Shown here piece after piece: positions 19,191-29,080 of a DNA stretch of 64,000 nt. The DNA lies in NCBI GenBank assembly GCA_965661005.1, contig CBFICB010000006.1:62001-126000 (forward strand), given 5' to 3'. This DNA comes from UBA5109 sp965661005. Its GTDB lineage: Bacteria > Pseudomonadota > Gammaproteobacteria > Pseudomonadales > Pseudohongiellaceae. Position 1 is the first letter of the stretch, and each line of letters begins with the position of its first letter. The notes beneath the pieces were generated by a model, which was given only the letters and a program-made list of their open reading frames with translations, made no database searches and was not told where the DNA came from. A program made the translations under genes and the position numbers.

Positions 19191-20447
19191 CTACAATTCG
19201 CCTAAGCTTTCTGAGCCAGAAATACTCACATTTTGCAGATTTAATGCCCTGATAATATCCTCAATGGTTCGGGTCTCCTCCATAAGCGAATCAACGATTC
19301 GCGAAAGCACCTCTTCGCCCGCCATGTTATTGCTTGCAATGAGCACATCGAAGGTATTCCCACTAGCAGCTTCGGATACCAAGGCATCCATGGCCAATTC
19401 AGTACTTTCAATTCTCGCTAACATGACGGCTGCCAAATCAGGCGCCTCCTGCGCCATCAAACTCGCCAGAGAAGGTCCTTGAACAAGATCACCATTGACT
19501 CTTCGGAAGTGCCCCATATAGACATTCTTAATCCCCAGCGCATCATAATAGTGAGAGTTATGGGTATTATCAGAAAAGCAATCATGCTCTTCTTCAGGAT
19601 CGTTCAATAACAGGCCCAGTCTTATTCTTTCGCCGGCTAACTCACCATAGGCAAGACTACCCATTCCGGTAAGAATAGTTGCTAACCCGCCTTCTGGTCC
19701 TTTTTGCATTAAATCTACGTAGGCCGGTCCACCTTCTTGCCAGTTATAGACCATCTCTTCTAGATCTGAGACCAACAAACCGGTCACTGCTTTTAAATAG
19801 TCCCTACGGCGATCACAGTTTCTATTGGAGCACTCACTTAAGGAATAATCGGTTGCCGGGCGGTTGCCAGCACCAGGGCTGGTTCCATTTAAGTCCTGGC
19901 CCCAAAGTAAAAATTCAATCGCGTGATAACCTGTTGCCACATTTGATTCGACCCCATCAATTTGATGCAAAGTCTCAGCCAGAAGTTGAGGAGTAATTTG
20001 GGCTGCATCAACACTGATTCCACCAATATCTATCAACTCATTAGCAATGATGTTAGCTGCATAAAAATAATTGTTATCGGATTCTTGGCCATAGGATACT
20101 GCTGTATAGTCAATCAGGCCTTCATCTAAGGGCCAGGAGTTAACTCTGGCTTCCCATTCGTCGACGACAGCATTACCAAAACGAAAGACTTCGGTTTGCT
20201 GGTAAGGCACTCGTGCTGCCAGCCAGGCATTTTTAGCATAGGTTAAAGTGGTTTGATTAGGCTCAGCCAGAAAAGCATCTATTGCATCTTCCATTACTTG
20301 TGCTGAAATCAATGAGTCTTCATATGTTGCTTGAGCTATAGCAATATAGGTTTGCAAAATAGCATCATGGGAAACGCTGTCTTGTCGACTGGTGTTACAG
20401 CCAACAAGGCTTAAGATGCAAGTTAGCATGCAAATTTGCTTAAACAT
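19191..20447 (-). CDS. Imelysin family lipoprotein, first gene of Fur-regulated operon
   Basis: The 418-residue product has a lipoprotein signal (CMLTCILSLVGC), so it is likely membrane-anchored. The imelysin core is complete: NAWLAARVPYQQTEVFRFGN, VNSWPLDEGLIDY, GYHAIEFLLWGQDLNG with the GxHxxE motif intact, and the tail SLAYGELAGERIRLGLL. CSNRNCDRRRDYL adds a cysteine pair. The family is tied to iron acquisition because its genes are repressed by Fur and resemble EfeO. It starts an apparent six-gene run to 12632; a Fur box overlaps its promoter at 20480-20507. The gene matches the position of the icmP/PA4370-type member of the cluster. Confidence 0.92.
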   Translation of the reverse strand: MFKQICMLTCILSLVGCNTSRQDSVSHDAILQTYIAIAQATYEDSLISAQVMEDAIDAFLAEPNQTTLTYAKNAWLAARVPYQQTEVFRFGNAVVDEWEARVNSWPLDEGLIDYTAVSYGQESDNNYFYAANIIANELIDIGGISVDAAQITPQLLAETLHQIDGVESNVATGYHAIEFLLWGQDLNGTSPGAGNRPATDYSLSECSNRNCDRRRDYLKAVTGLLVSDLEEMVYNWQEGGPAYVDLMQKGPEGGLATILTGMGSLAYGELAGERIRLGLLLNDPEEEHDCFSDNTHNSHYYDALGIKNVYMGHFRRVNGDLVQGPSLASLMAQEAPDLAAVMLARIESTELAMDALVSEAASGNTFDVLIASNNMAGEEVLSRIVDSLMEETRTIEDIIRALNLQNVSISGSESLGEL

Positions 20448-20479
20448 GGAATACTCGAATGAATGATTAACCTATACAG

Positions 20480-20507
20480 ATGATAATCATTCTCATTAAG
20501 AAGTCAA
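20480..20507 (-). promoter_or_regulatory. Promoter of the imelysin operon
   Basis: Read leftward, TTGACT (20507-20502) and TATCAT (20485-20480) are separated by 16 bases; each hexamer matches the sigma-70 consensus in five of six positions. Transcription would start near 20473, some 25 bases before the imelysin ATG. The Fur box lies inside it. Confidence 0.8.
20481..20495 (-). promoter_or_regulatory. Fur box
   Basis: TGATAATCATTCTCA on the + strand matches the 7-1-7 Fur inverted repeat TGATAATnATTATCA at all but one position. It overlaps the spacer and -10 of the imelysin promoter, so iron-loaded Fur should block transcription. Repression in iron-replete cells is inferred from this placement. 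Confidence 0.9.
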
Positions 20508-20528
20508 TCAATTAGTGAAATAGATAGC

Positions 20529-21194
20529 CTAATCATGATCCAGATCATGCCTTACGACATTACCTTCAACCATGAATATGACGTCTTCCGCAATATTAGT
20601 GCTTAAATCAGCTATGCGTTCAAGATAACGGGTAGTCGATAATAAGCTAATAGCCCTTTCAGTAGTGCCACTATCATGAATGATAGTTTCTGTGATCTTT
20701 TTATACATTTGTCGATTAATCTGATCAACAGCATCATCTGCTGATATGACCTTGCGGGCTAAATCTAAATCTGTTTTTACCAGAGCATCCAGGGAATCAC
20801 GAACCATTGTTTGCACCATCCCGGGCAGATCCTCTATAAATTCAAGCAGGCCTGACAAAGGGTCTTGTTCGGATAAGAAAATTGCCCTTTCTGCAACCTT
20901 GCTTGCGAAATCCCCCATACGCTCCAGCTCATTATTTACTTTAAGTATAACTACTATAAAACGTAAGTCAGTTGCCACTGGTTGATGTAAAGCTAAAATT
21001 TTCAGACACTCTTCTTCGACCTGCACTTCTTTTTCGTCAACAACATATTCTTTATCAATCACTGACTGTGCGAGAGTTGCTTCACGTTCTTTAAGTGCAC
21101 GGATTGAGTTATTGATAGCTTCTTCGACTAAACTACCAATTTCTAGAATTTCTTTTTTTAATTTTTCAAGATCGCGCTGTAAATGTAGAGACAT
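20529..21194 (-). CDS. phoU: Phosphate transport regulator PhoU
   Basis: The 221-residue product is all-helical with the two repeated three-helix bundles of PhoU, each with its metal-binding E/D-rich helix: NNELERMGDFASKVAERAI in the first and TRYLERIADLSTNIAEDVIF in the second. PhoU restrains the PhoR sensor and the PstSCAB transporter when phosphate is plentiful, at the inner face of the membrane. It is the last gene of the pst run, 22 bases after pstB. No phoB or phoR is present in the window. Confidence 0.96.
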   Translation of the reverse strand: MSLHLQRDLEKLKKEILEIGSLVEEAINNSIRALKEREATLAQSVIDKEYVVDEKEVQVEEECLKILALHQPVATDLRFIVVILKVNNELERMGDFASKVAERAIFLSEQDPLSGLLEFIEDLPGMVQTMVRDSLDALVKTDLDLARKVISADDAVDQINRQMYKKITETIIHDSGTTERAISLLSTTRYLERIADLSTNIAEDVIFMVEGNVVRHDLDHD

Positions 21195-21216
21195 AAATTA
21201 ACTATAAGGCAAAAGG

Positions 21217-22032
21217 TTAACCAAATCGACCTGTAACATAATCTTCAGTTCTTTTTTTAGTTGGTCTGGTAAAAATTTGTTCTGTATCACCAATTTCGAT
21301 CAATTCACCAGCTTCAATGAAAGCAGTATAGTCAGAAACTCGTGCTGCTTGCTGCATATTATGCGTCACAATAATAATGGTATAGCGTGACTTCAAATCA
21401 AACATTAAATCTTCAATTCTGGCTGTAGAAATCGGATCAAGAGAAGAACATGGTTCATCCATTAACAGCACTTCGGGTTGCATCGCCAATGCTCTGGCAA
21501 TACAGAGTCTTTGTTGCTGCCCTCCAGATAATTTCAATGCTGAATCATGTAGTCGATCTTTCACTTCATCCCACAGCGCTGCCTGCTTTAAAGAATGTTC
21601 AACCAACTCATCCATTGGCTCTTGATAACCATTAATCCTGGGTCCCCATGCTATATTTTGATAAATCGACTTAGGAAAAGGATTAGGATCTTGAAATACC
21701 ATACCGATTCTTCGACGAACTTCTACCGGATCAATCTCGGGTTTATATAGGTCCTCTCCTCTAAAATATATTTTTCCACCTATATCCACCCCATCAACGA
21801 AGTCATTCATTCGGTTCAGAGAACGTAGCAATGTACTCTTTCCACAACCAGAAGGGCCAATAACAGAAGTTATTCTATTAGGCATGATTTCACATGAAAT
21901 ATTCTGCAAGGCTTTATTCTTTGAATAAGAGACACTTAGTTGTTCAAGTACTATCAATGCATCAGTATCGGATACATCCTGATGATCTCGGCGAATATTT
22001 GAGCTATAGGATATTGTTTTTGTAGTTGACAT
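21217..22032 (-). CDS. pstB: Phosphate ABC transporter ATP-binding protein PstB
   Basis: The 271-residue product has Walker A GPSGCGKST, the Q-loop in GMVFQDPNPFPKSIYQN (a stretch typical of PstB), signature LSGGQQQRL, Walker B VLLMDEP and the H-loop VTHNMQQ. It energises phosphate import through PstCA. I choose the ATG at 22032; the longer frame opening with TTG at 22059 would run 20 bases into pstA. The N-terminal 20 residues before the ABC domain are polar and longer than in E. coli. Confidence 0.96.
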   Translation of the reverse strand: MSTTKTISYSSNIRRDHQDVSDTDALIVLEQLSVSYSKNKALQNISCEIMPNRITSVIGPSGCGKSTLLRSLNRMNDFVDGVDIGGKIYFRGEDLYKPEIDPVEVRRRIGMVFQDPNPFPKSIYQNIAWGPRINGYQEPMDELVEHSLKQAALWDEVKDRLHDSALKLSGGQQQRLCIARALAMQPEVLLMDEPCSSLDPISTARIEDLMFDLKSRYTIIIVTHNMQQAARVSDYTAFIEAGELIEIGDTEQIFTRPTKKRTEDYVTGRFG

Positions 22033-22039
22033 AAATATA

Positions 22040-22918
22040 TTATTTTTGTTTCCGCTCAAAGCGATTACGTAAGTAAATCGCCGAAAAATTCATCACTAAC
22101 AGTATCACCAATAGCACAACTATACCCGCAGCCGCCAAGGCATGAAATTCCTCTTGAGGCCGGGATGCCCAGTTAAAAATCTGTATGGGAAGAGCCGTGA
22201 AAGCATCCATAGGCCCCTGGGGAACGAAGGCAACAAAGGTTAAAGCCCCAATTATGATTAAGGGCGCAGTTTCACCAATGGCTCTCGAAAGCGCCAGAAT
22301 AACACCCGTCATAATTCCTGGGAAAGATGCTGGCAATATATGAGACCAGGTCGTTTGCCAGCGTGTAGCACCAAGTGAAAAAGCTGCATAACGAATACTG
22401 CGAGGTACTGCTCTTATAGCTTCTCTACTGGCAATAATAATAACTGGCAAAATTAATAAACTCATTGTAAGCGCACCAGAAATCAGACTGCGATCAAGGG
22501 CTAGAAAACGCACAAATACTGCTAATCCGAGTATTCCGTAAACAATCGAAGGAACTCCCGCTAGATTCGATATATTCACTTCGACCAGCTTGCTTACTTT
22601 TCCCTGTTTAGCAAATTCTTCTAGATAAAGTGCGGAAGATACCCCAATTGGAACAGAAATTACTGCAACCAGAATAATCAACCAAAACGTTCCTGCTATT
22701 GCAGACTTGATGCCTGCATTTTCTGGAAAACGTGAAGGGAAACTGGTCAGGAACTGCCAGTCTAACCATGCAAAGCCATTTGCTGTAACCTGCCATAATA
22801 AAACGATTAATATGAAAACACTGGCCCAGGTAATAGATGCACAGAAATAAGCAAACGCCTTAGCTTTCATATGTCGTTTTCTAAGATTTTCTTTTTGCCT
22901 AATATAGCCTTGCTGCAT
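22040..22918 (-). CDS. pstA: Phosphate ABC transporter permease PstA
   Basis: The 292-residue inner-membrane protein has six predicted helices and the permease coupling loop in SLGATRWQTTWSHILPASFPG, followed by SRAIGETAPLIIIGA, the PstA/PstC stretch. It forms the phosphate channel with PstC. The ATG shares one base with the pstC stop (TAATG), so the two are translationally coupled. An internal ATG at 22870 would also give a normal N terminus. Confidence 0.95.
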   Translation of the reverse strand: MQQGYIRQKENLRKRHMKAKAFAYFCASITWASVFILIVLLWQVTANGFAWLDWQFLTSFPSRFPENAGIKSAIAGTFWLIILVAVISVPIGVSSALYLEEFAKQGKVSKLVEVNISNLAGVPSIVYGILGLAVFVRFLALDRSLISGALTMSLLILPVIIIASREAIRAVPRSIRYAAFSLGATRWQTTWSHILPASFPGIMTGVILALSRAIGETAPLIIIGALTFVAFVPQGPMDAFTALPIQIFNWASRPQEEFHALAAAGIVVLLVILLVMNFSAIYLRNRFERKQK

Positions 22919-23847
22919 TAATCATAAACCTCTCGAAATTTTCCAAGGATTCTCTGCGAAATAATATTAATAATAAGGGTTATTACAAAAAGCAAAGTTG
23001 CTACAGCAAACAATGTTTGATATGCAATGGTACCTGCAGGAGTATCTCCAAGACTGACCTGTACGATATAAGCTGTCATTGTTTGTATACTTTCAAACAT
23101 ACTCAAACTCAAATTAGGGGTTTGGCCAGCAGCTAAAGTTACTGCCATAGTTTCTCCTATAGCCCTGGATATAGCTAAAAGGAAAGACGCTATAATGCCT
23201 GAAAGACCTGCTGGAACTACCACTTTGGAAGTCACTTCATAAGAGGTGGCTCCCAGAGCATAAGCTCCTTGCCTTAAAGTAGAAGGAACTGCTCTTAAAG
23301 CGTTATCACTTAAGCTGGCAACCATAGGTACAATCATTATGCCTACTACAATGGCTGCACTGAGCGCGTTAAATACTTGTACTTGAGGAAAAATATTTTG
23401 CAGCAAAGGGGTGATAAAAGTAAGCGCAAAATACCCATAAACCACCGTAGGGATACCTGCAAGGATTTCTAACACCGGCTTAATTATAGATCTGGTCTTT
23501 TGACTTGCATATTCACTCAGATAGATAGCGCAAGATAGGCCTAAAGGAATTGCTATTATGGCTGAACCTATAGCAATCTGTAGAGTGCCCCATATCAGCG
23601 GTAGTACACCAAAAGAACTTGGCTCTATAAAAGGGACCCATCGTATACCCAGGAAAAATTCACCTGGGCTGACTGTTCGAAAAAAAGTAAGTGACTCTTT
23701 CAGTAAAAGAAAAATAATCGCAAAGGTCGTGAAAACTGAGATTGACGCACTTAACATGAGCCAAAATTTTATGCCACTCTCACCCCATCGCAGGCGTGAT
23801 TTATATAACAAAACTCTGCTTTTTGTTTGCATAAAAAACTCTAGCAT
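22918..23847 (-). CDS. pstC: Phosphate ABC transporter permease PstC
   Basis: The 309-residue inner-membrane protein has six helices. The conserved permease motif is ALGATSYEVTSKVVVPAGLSG with SRAIGETMAVTLAAG after it, and an early GEFFLGIRW is typical of PstC. It pairs with PstA. Two ATGs compete: 23847, without a clear ribosome site, and 23832, which has TAGAG about six bases ahead and may be the true start. It lies 91 bases after pstS. Confidence 0.95.
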   Translation of the reverse strand: MLEFFMQTKSRVLLYKSRLRWGESGIKFWLMLSASISVFTTFAIIFLLLKESLTFFRTVSPGEFFLGIRWVPFIEPSSFGVLPLIWGTLQIAIGSAIIAIPLGLSCAIYLSEYASQKTRSIIKPVLEILAGIPTVVYGYFALTFITPLLQNIFPQVQVFNALSAAIVVGIMIVPMVASLSDNALRAVPSTLRQGAYALGATSYEVTSKVVVPAGLSGIIASFLLAISRAIGETMAVTLAAGQTPNLSLSMFESIQTMTAYIVQVSLGDTPAGTIAYQTLFAVATLLFVITLIINIISQRILGKFREVYD

Positions 23848-23938
23848 TCAATGAATAATTCTCAGAAGCAATATCTGACCAGTACCACGTTAATTCTAAC
23901 ATGGTCAAACTAATTAAGAATCCAAGTATGGAGCTTGC

Positions 23939-24910
23939 TTAAAAGTCTGCGAGGGCCTCTTTAGCTGCCTGATAGTAGCTATCAGGTAAAGGGACATAAC
24001 CAACTTCTCGGGATAGCACTTCTACTTGATCGATATAAAAATTAGTAAAAGCTCTTACCGATGGATCTACAGCACTACTCTTTTTTAAATAAATATACAT
24101 CAGCCTCGTTAGCGGGCCATAAGTTCCATCCTCTATTGAGCCCACAGATGGCGCAACAGGCCCAGAACCCGAATCAATCGGAACTATTTTCAGTCTATTT
24201 TTATTTGCAGTGTAATAAGCAAACCCGAAATATCCAAGAGAATATGGGTCGCCACTTATGCCCTGAACTAAAATATTATCATTTTCACTAGCAGTAAAAT
24301 CTGAACGTGATCTGCTAGGAGCGCCATTAACAACTTCAGTAAAATATTCAAATGTCCCTGAATCTGCTCCCGGCCCATATAAATTCACCGGCAGATCTGG
24401 CCACTCCGACCTTATGTCATTCCAGCTATCAACAACGCTATTTGGTCCCCAAATCAGCCTTAGCTCTTCCATTGTAAGCTGGTCAACCCAATCATTATTA
24501 ATATTTACTACAACAGAGAGCCCATCATAAGCTATAGGAATTTCAAGAAAGTCGATCTGGTTTGATTCCGCCTTCGTTTTTTCAATATCCCAAATTGGCC
24601 TTGAGGCATCAATGATATCAATTTCATCTGCAATAAACTTTTCAAATCCACCACCTGTTCCAGATACACCTACCGTCACCCTGACCTGAGGTTCGACCTT
24701 GAGAAATTCTTCAGCAACAGCCTCGCTTATTGGAAAAACAGTGCTAGAGCCATCTATACTGACTGTTCCTCGCAAACGCTCATCAAGCATGGATGAACTA
24801 GCAGAGTTGTCAGAACATGCCGTTAAAAGGACCAAAACAAGCAAAAACCCAGAACTTAACTTCAAAGGTATGTTCTGTTTTTTAATGTTTGTGAAAAAAC
24901 GAAAAAGCAT
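23939..24910 (-). CDS. pstS: Phosphate-binding lipoprotein PstS
   Basis: The 323-residue protein has a lipobox (LLTAC) and the PstS fold markers: VSIDGSSTVFPISEAVAEEF near the N terminus, GVSGTGGGFEKF, which binds phosphate, GPGADSGTFEYF and LGYFGFAYY. It captures phosphate in the periplasm for PstCAB. I looked upstream for a PHO box and found no convincing pair of TGTCA-type repeats. It opens the pstSCAB-phoU block. Confidence 0.95.
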   Translation of the reverse strand: MLFRFFTNIKKQNIPLKLSSGFLLVLVLLTACSDNSASSSMLDERLRGTVSIDGSSTVFPISEAVAEEFLKVEPQVRVTVGVSGTGGGFEKFIADEIDIIDASRPIWDIEKTKAESNQIDFLEIPIAYDGLSVVVNINNDWVDQLTMEELRLIWGPNSVVDSWNDIRSEWPDLPVNLYGPGADSGTFEYFTEVVNGAPSRSRSDFTASENDNILVQGISGDPYSLGYFGFAYYTANKNRLKIVPIDSGSGPVAPSVGSIEDGTYGPLTRLMYIYLKKSSAVDPSVRAFTNFYIDQVEVLSREVGYVPLPDSYYQAAKEALADF

Positions 24911-25138
24911 AGGAATAGTTGAATTTTAATGCCTTAACAGCAATTAATCTAATCGACCATAATGGGCAAGGATTATCTCTCAACTATATGAAATTATTAT
25001 TACGGTCAGCATCAGTAAATAAAAGGCCCTGGGCACTAAAGATATGGTGATATTAAGCGCCTGCATTATCGGCTCTTTAGTAGAACTATCAAAAGCGAAA
25101 ATAATAATAAATTCATGCTCACCATACTAAAGGCGAGG

Positions 25139-27301
25139 TTAATAGGTCTCTACAGAGCCTCTTAGCCAATTAACATTAGAGCCTTTAGTATCTATTCGAA
25201 ATTTTCTAATTAAATATGAAAATTGAGGAACGTCCAAGATAAACTGCTCAACTTTATCTTTAGGAATCTTAAATAATTGACAATCCTCAAGAGCTTTTAC
25301 TTTTCCTATTTTTGAGTCGATGAAAGGACAATACCCAAGCTCTGACCCTAACTCTAGGACCTCCATCTCATTAAAGACTGCTTTCCCTGATGCAAATACA
25401 TACCAATAGGATTCATTGATCGACAAAAGCATCTCAGCTTTAATATATTCATACTCTGCAATATGAGCAACACGTTCCAGTACCGTTGAGATAAGGTTTT
25501 GAAATTGAGGCAATCTATTTATTTGCTGACATAGTTGCCAGCGTTTTAATAATTTTTCTCTATGTCCTTCGCTACTAATGAAAGCATCAAATGTTTCTTC
25601 CGAAAAAACACAGACCGATACAGGTGAACTTGCTACGACACTGGCATTACGTTTTTTTACTCCAGTGATGATTGCCATTTCTCCAATTACTTCTCCAGCC
25701 TGAAGCGTAGCAACAGATTTCATTTTTTCTTTGTCGGAAATCACAACTTCACAATAACCGGTTAAAATCAAAAAAACAGTGCCTCGGCTCTGGGCGCCTT
25801 GCACCATGATTACATCTCCTTTGTTATAACGTCTGACTTCTTCTTCAGCAAGAATGCTTCGCCCCCAGCGATTAGACAGCGGCTTACCTAACCAAACTGA
25901 TAAATAATGATTCATTAACGAAGTATAAATACTACTGTCACCATCCATTACCGTATAGCGCTTACCAGAACTGGCTAAAGAGAAAGTTGTATTGAATCTA
26001 TTAGATAAATGTTCAACATGAACAAATACGACTCGATCAGAATCTGACTTTAAAGCATCTGCCGGATCGCCATGAATTGCACCTGCCCCAACATCAGCAA
26101 GTAAGAGATCAAGTCGAGTCGTAAAAATATTCTTTAACTTCTGATATGTTTCTCCGCTGATGACTCCCTCTTCAACCATCTCCTTAACTGAGCTCATGCC
26201 ATGATTATCTCCAATCACACATATTCTGCGAGTCAGGCCTTTATAGCTGGTTGAAAATGTAGCTCCTATGGTAGGAATGCTATGCACTGTTGTATGGGCT
26301 GTTATCTCAAGGCCATAATAATTTATGCTTTTTTCCGGTTTTACTTCAGTAAACTCAAAAAAACTTTTTATAACATCTATATTTCAGTTTAAATTACAAC
26401 TTAATTTATCCATCGCCATTTCATAGATTTCTCTGGTGCTAATAATATTCACCTTACGAGGCATAAGTAACAATGGAAATAGAGCGCAATGGTCGTCATG
26501 TAAGTGTGTCAAAAATACTGCTGATATTTGATTCTTTGATATTCCACGGGCAAACAAATGTTTATCTAAATAAGGTAACGAATCAATTAATATATAGTCG
26601 CCGTTGTAACATAAGGCTAACCCCGTGCAAGGCTCATTAGCTGTAAACCCAGAAGCGCTCCCAAGTATCTCGAGCCCCAGCTTAACCAGATCTCTAGGAA
26701 TGAAATCGGGCTGCATTGGATATGGGGGATTTATTTCTATATCTTCTGATAAATCAATTTTTACGGTAGGTTCATTTTCATAACTTAGTTGATATTGATC
26801 ATACCCTATATGAGTAATTACAAAATGAGGGGTTACAGCTTCATCATCTTTAAAGGAAATAATATTGAAGAAACTTTCAACTTCTCTTACCAGATTTTTT
26901 TCATCTTTCAAGGCTAGGCTTTTCGCAGCGCCTAACCATTCCTTTTTTAATTTTTCTTCAGTTCCCCAAATGTCAAGCTCAGCCTCAATTGGCCCTAATA
27001 GAGTCAAGCGCAGTAATCTAAGCGCTCGAGATATATCTCCTGCTTCACCAACTAAATTCAGTAAGCGCCCTTCTTCTAGGCCTTTTGAAACAAATAAGAA
27101 AAAATATAATGGGAATTCCAGATTATTCAGCAGAGAACCATCTTTCTATTTTGAATCACAAAGCACTAAAGTATCAAAGTTACTAATCTCATGAATTAGT
27201 AAGCCTTTCAGCACTTCGGGGGGCTGGCCAAGCAAAACAGCTTCCCGGGCTCCAATAATTGCCCGGCTTCCATCCGCCGGTTTGATTTGTTTTAAAACCA
27301 T
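25139..27301 (-). pseudogene. Metallo-beta-lactamase/cyclic-nucleotide-binding protein gene with two in-frame stops
   Basis: Read from ATG 27301 to 25139 this is one continuous 720-codon frame with no frameshift, broken only by TAG at codon 52 (27148-27146) and TGA at codon 306 (26386-26384). On both sides of each stop the protein reads on sensibly: before the amber it ends LVLCDSK and resumes KDGSLLNNLEFPLYFF; before the opal it ends DKLSCNLN and resumes NIDVIKSFFEF. An N-terminal region of unknown fold leads into a metallo-beta-lactamase domain with the metal motif THLHDDHC near residue 265. A C-terminal CRP-type cyclic-nucleotide-binding domain follows (about 485-600: GTVFLILTGYCEVVISD, AGEVIGEMAIITG). 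As I recall the family, Trp sits at the opal site, so TGG to TGA is one change; the amber needs one change from GAG. Decay is the simplest reading; the three pieces could also be expressed separately, or stops read through. Confidence 0.8.
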
Positions 27302-27380
27302 GCTGCTATATTTTTATAATTATATCAATTGGTTATATTGACACTATCAAAGATAGCATTATGATATCACGGATATCCGA

Positions 27381-28748
27381 TTATGGCTTTTTTTTCAGCG
27401 CTAGCAATCCATCATCATCTATTTGCAACGGCTTTTGCGGCAATGTTTTGCGTCTTTTCCCAACATTCTTCTTATTGCGATGTCTTTGTTTGGCTTTCAC
27501 TTTACCCTTGGATTTATCTGGCGGTTTTATTGTTGAAGCACTCTTTTTACCTCCTTTTAAGGTTTTATTCTTGGATCTTTTTTCTATCTTGCCTTTAAAC
27601 TTTGCCTCCAGTCCTTTAACAACAAAAAGTTCAAACTCGATATTTAAATACCTGGCAATACTTTGACTTAAATTCCAGTCATTCGCATTTATAAGCGAAA
27701 TTGCTGTTCCAGATTTCCCAGCGCGACCCGTCCTTCCAATTCGATGTAGATAATCATCTCCAGACCTTGCCATATCAAAATTTATTACCAAATCTAAATC
27801 TGCAATATCCAGACCTCTTGCAGCAAGATCTGTTGCTACAAGAATAGTTGTCTGACCTTTACGAAAACGTTGCATGACAACTTGTCTTTCTTCTTGACTT
27901 AACTCTCCATGCAAATAATCTACACCAAACTTTTTATAATCCAAAAAAGCATTTAACTTCATGGCCTGTGTTCTAGTATTAGTAAAAATTAAAACTTTCT
28001 TATAGTGTTCGCTCTGTAATAATTTCGTTATAAGTTGGTTTTTGTGTTCAACTGTGTCGGCTAAGACTAAGCGTTGCTTTATATTTTGTTCTTCATGCCG
28101 ATACTTCCCATCTTCCACATAAACCGCTTTATTTAAAAATTTTGTTGCAACTTTTTCTATCCCAGCATGGTGCAGAGTTGCGGATAAGAAGAATGTTTGT
28201 TTTTCACTTTTACAGGCCTCACAGATTAAAAACACATCTTCCCTAAACCCCATATCCAGCATACGATCAGCTTCATCAAGAATTAAAAATTCTAGATCTC
28301 GCAAATCAACAGATGCTTTGTTAAGGTGCTCAAGAATGCGACCTGGTGTTGCTATTAAAATTTCTGGGTTCTTTCTTATTAAAGCTTTTTGTTCTTTAAA
28401 TGAAAGACCACCTATTAGTGTCAAGGAATTAATTTTGGTGAAGCTACTCAGGGCTTTACATTCCATTTCGATTTGCAAAGCAAGTTCCCGGGTTGGGGCA
28501 AGTATCAAACAACGTGTTGCTGTATCGGGTGCTGGTTGCTGAATAATTTTTTGTAAAACAGGCAGCAAATATGCAATTGTTTTCCCACTCCCTGTTTCGG
28601 CATTAGCCAGAATATCAGCGCCCTCTAATGCAACTGGCAATATACTAGCCTGAATTGGCATGCATGTTTCCAAGCCAAGCTTTTCAATGGCTTTAAGTAA
28701 GCGCTCATTTAAATCAAATTCTGTAAATTTCGGCTGATGTACTTTCAA
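27381..28748 (-). CDS. DEAD-box RNA helicase, SrmB-like
   Basis: The 455-residue product has all helicase motifs in order: the Q motif (CMPIQASILPVAL), AETGSGKT, PTRELA, TPGR, DEAD in LILDEADRMLDMGF, SAT, ATDLAARGLDIADL and HRIGRTGRAG. The last 80 residues are lysine-rich, as in helicases that bind ribosomal RNA. Length and tail resemble SrmB, which acts in assembly of the large ribosomal subunit, but RhlE-type members are not excluded. It is a single gene divergent from pit; the interrupted MBL-cNMP gene begins 79 bases beyond its stop. Confidence 0.88.
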   Translation of the reverse strand: MKVHQPKFTEFDLNERLLKAIEKLGLETCMPIQASILPVALEGADILANAETGSGKTIAYLLPVLQKIIQQPAPDTATRCLILAPTRELALQIEMECKALSSFTKINSLTLIGGLSFKEQKALIRKNPEILIATPGRILEHLNKASVDLRDLEFLILDEADRMLDMGFREDVFLICEACKSEKQTFFLSATLHHAGIEKVATKFLNKAVYVEDGKYRHEEQNIKQRLVLADTVEHKNQLITKLLQSEHYKKVLIFTNTRTQAMKLNAFLDYKKFGVDYLHGELSQEERQVVMQRFRKGQTTILVATDLAARGLDIADLDLVINFDMARSGDDYLHRIGRTGRAGKSGTAISLINANDWNLSQSIARYLNIEFELFVVKGLEAKFKGKIEKRSKNKTLKGGKKSASTIKPPDKSKGKVKAKQRHRNKKNVGKRRKTLPQKPLQIDDDGLLALKKKP

Positions 28749-29080
28749 AAAAATTACCTTTATTTATTGTTAATATAATTTGCATACCTAATTGATAGCT
28801 TGAAATGTCTTACTCTTGATTGTGTTTTTGCCAATGTAGTTCACATTAACAATTAAACTATATCACCTGTATATATCTTACCATTACAAGAGAGATCCCT
28901 TTGCTTGCCTCAATAAAAATTGCCCAAGTTGTTTACTTTTCAACGCTAGATTCTTATTGAGTGAAATGTATAATGAGCTCACTCCACGCAGACGTTGGCA
29001 AAAGAGAACCATGCTTCAATTTTTTAATACTCCTCCTAAAATCGCCTTCTTAATATACACCATGCCTCATAGGGGTTTAG
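28749..29080. other. Divergent gap between helicase and pit genes
   Basis: These 332 bases hold the promoters of both neighbours. The only clear element is a perfect TATAAT at 28969-28974 facing pit, with no good -35 at the right distance. No open frame with a ribosome site, repeat or structured RNA was recognised. Confidence 0.4.

Noticed and set aside
23558..23854. A 98-codon rightward open frame opposite the start of pstC
   Set aside because: It lies entirely antisense to a well-supported permease gene, has no ribosome site and no recognisable protein pattern.
24911..25138. Candidate PHO box before pstS
   Set aside because: Only isolated CTGTTA- and CTGACC-like pieces occur, not two TGTCA-type repeats at 11-base spacing.
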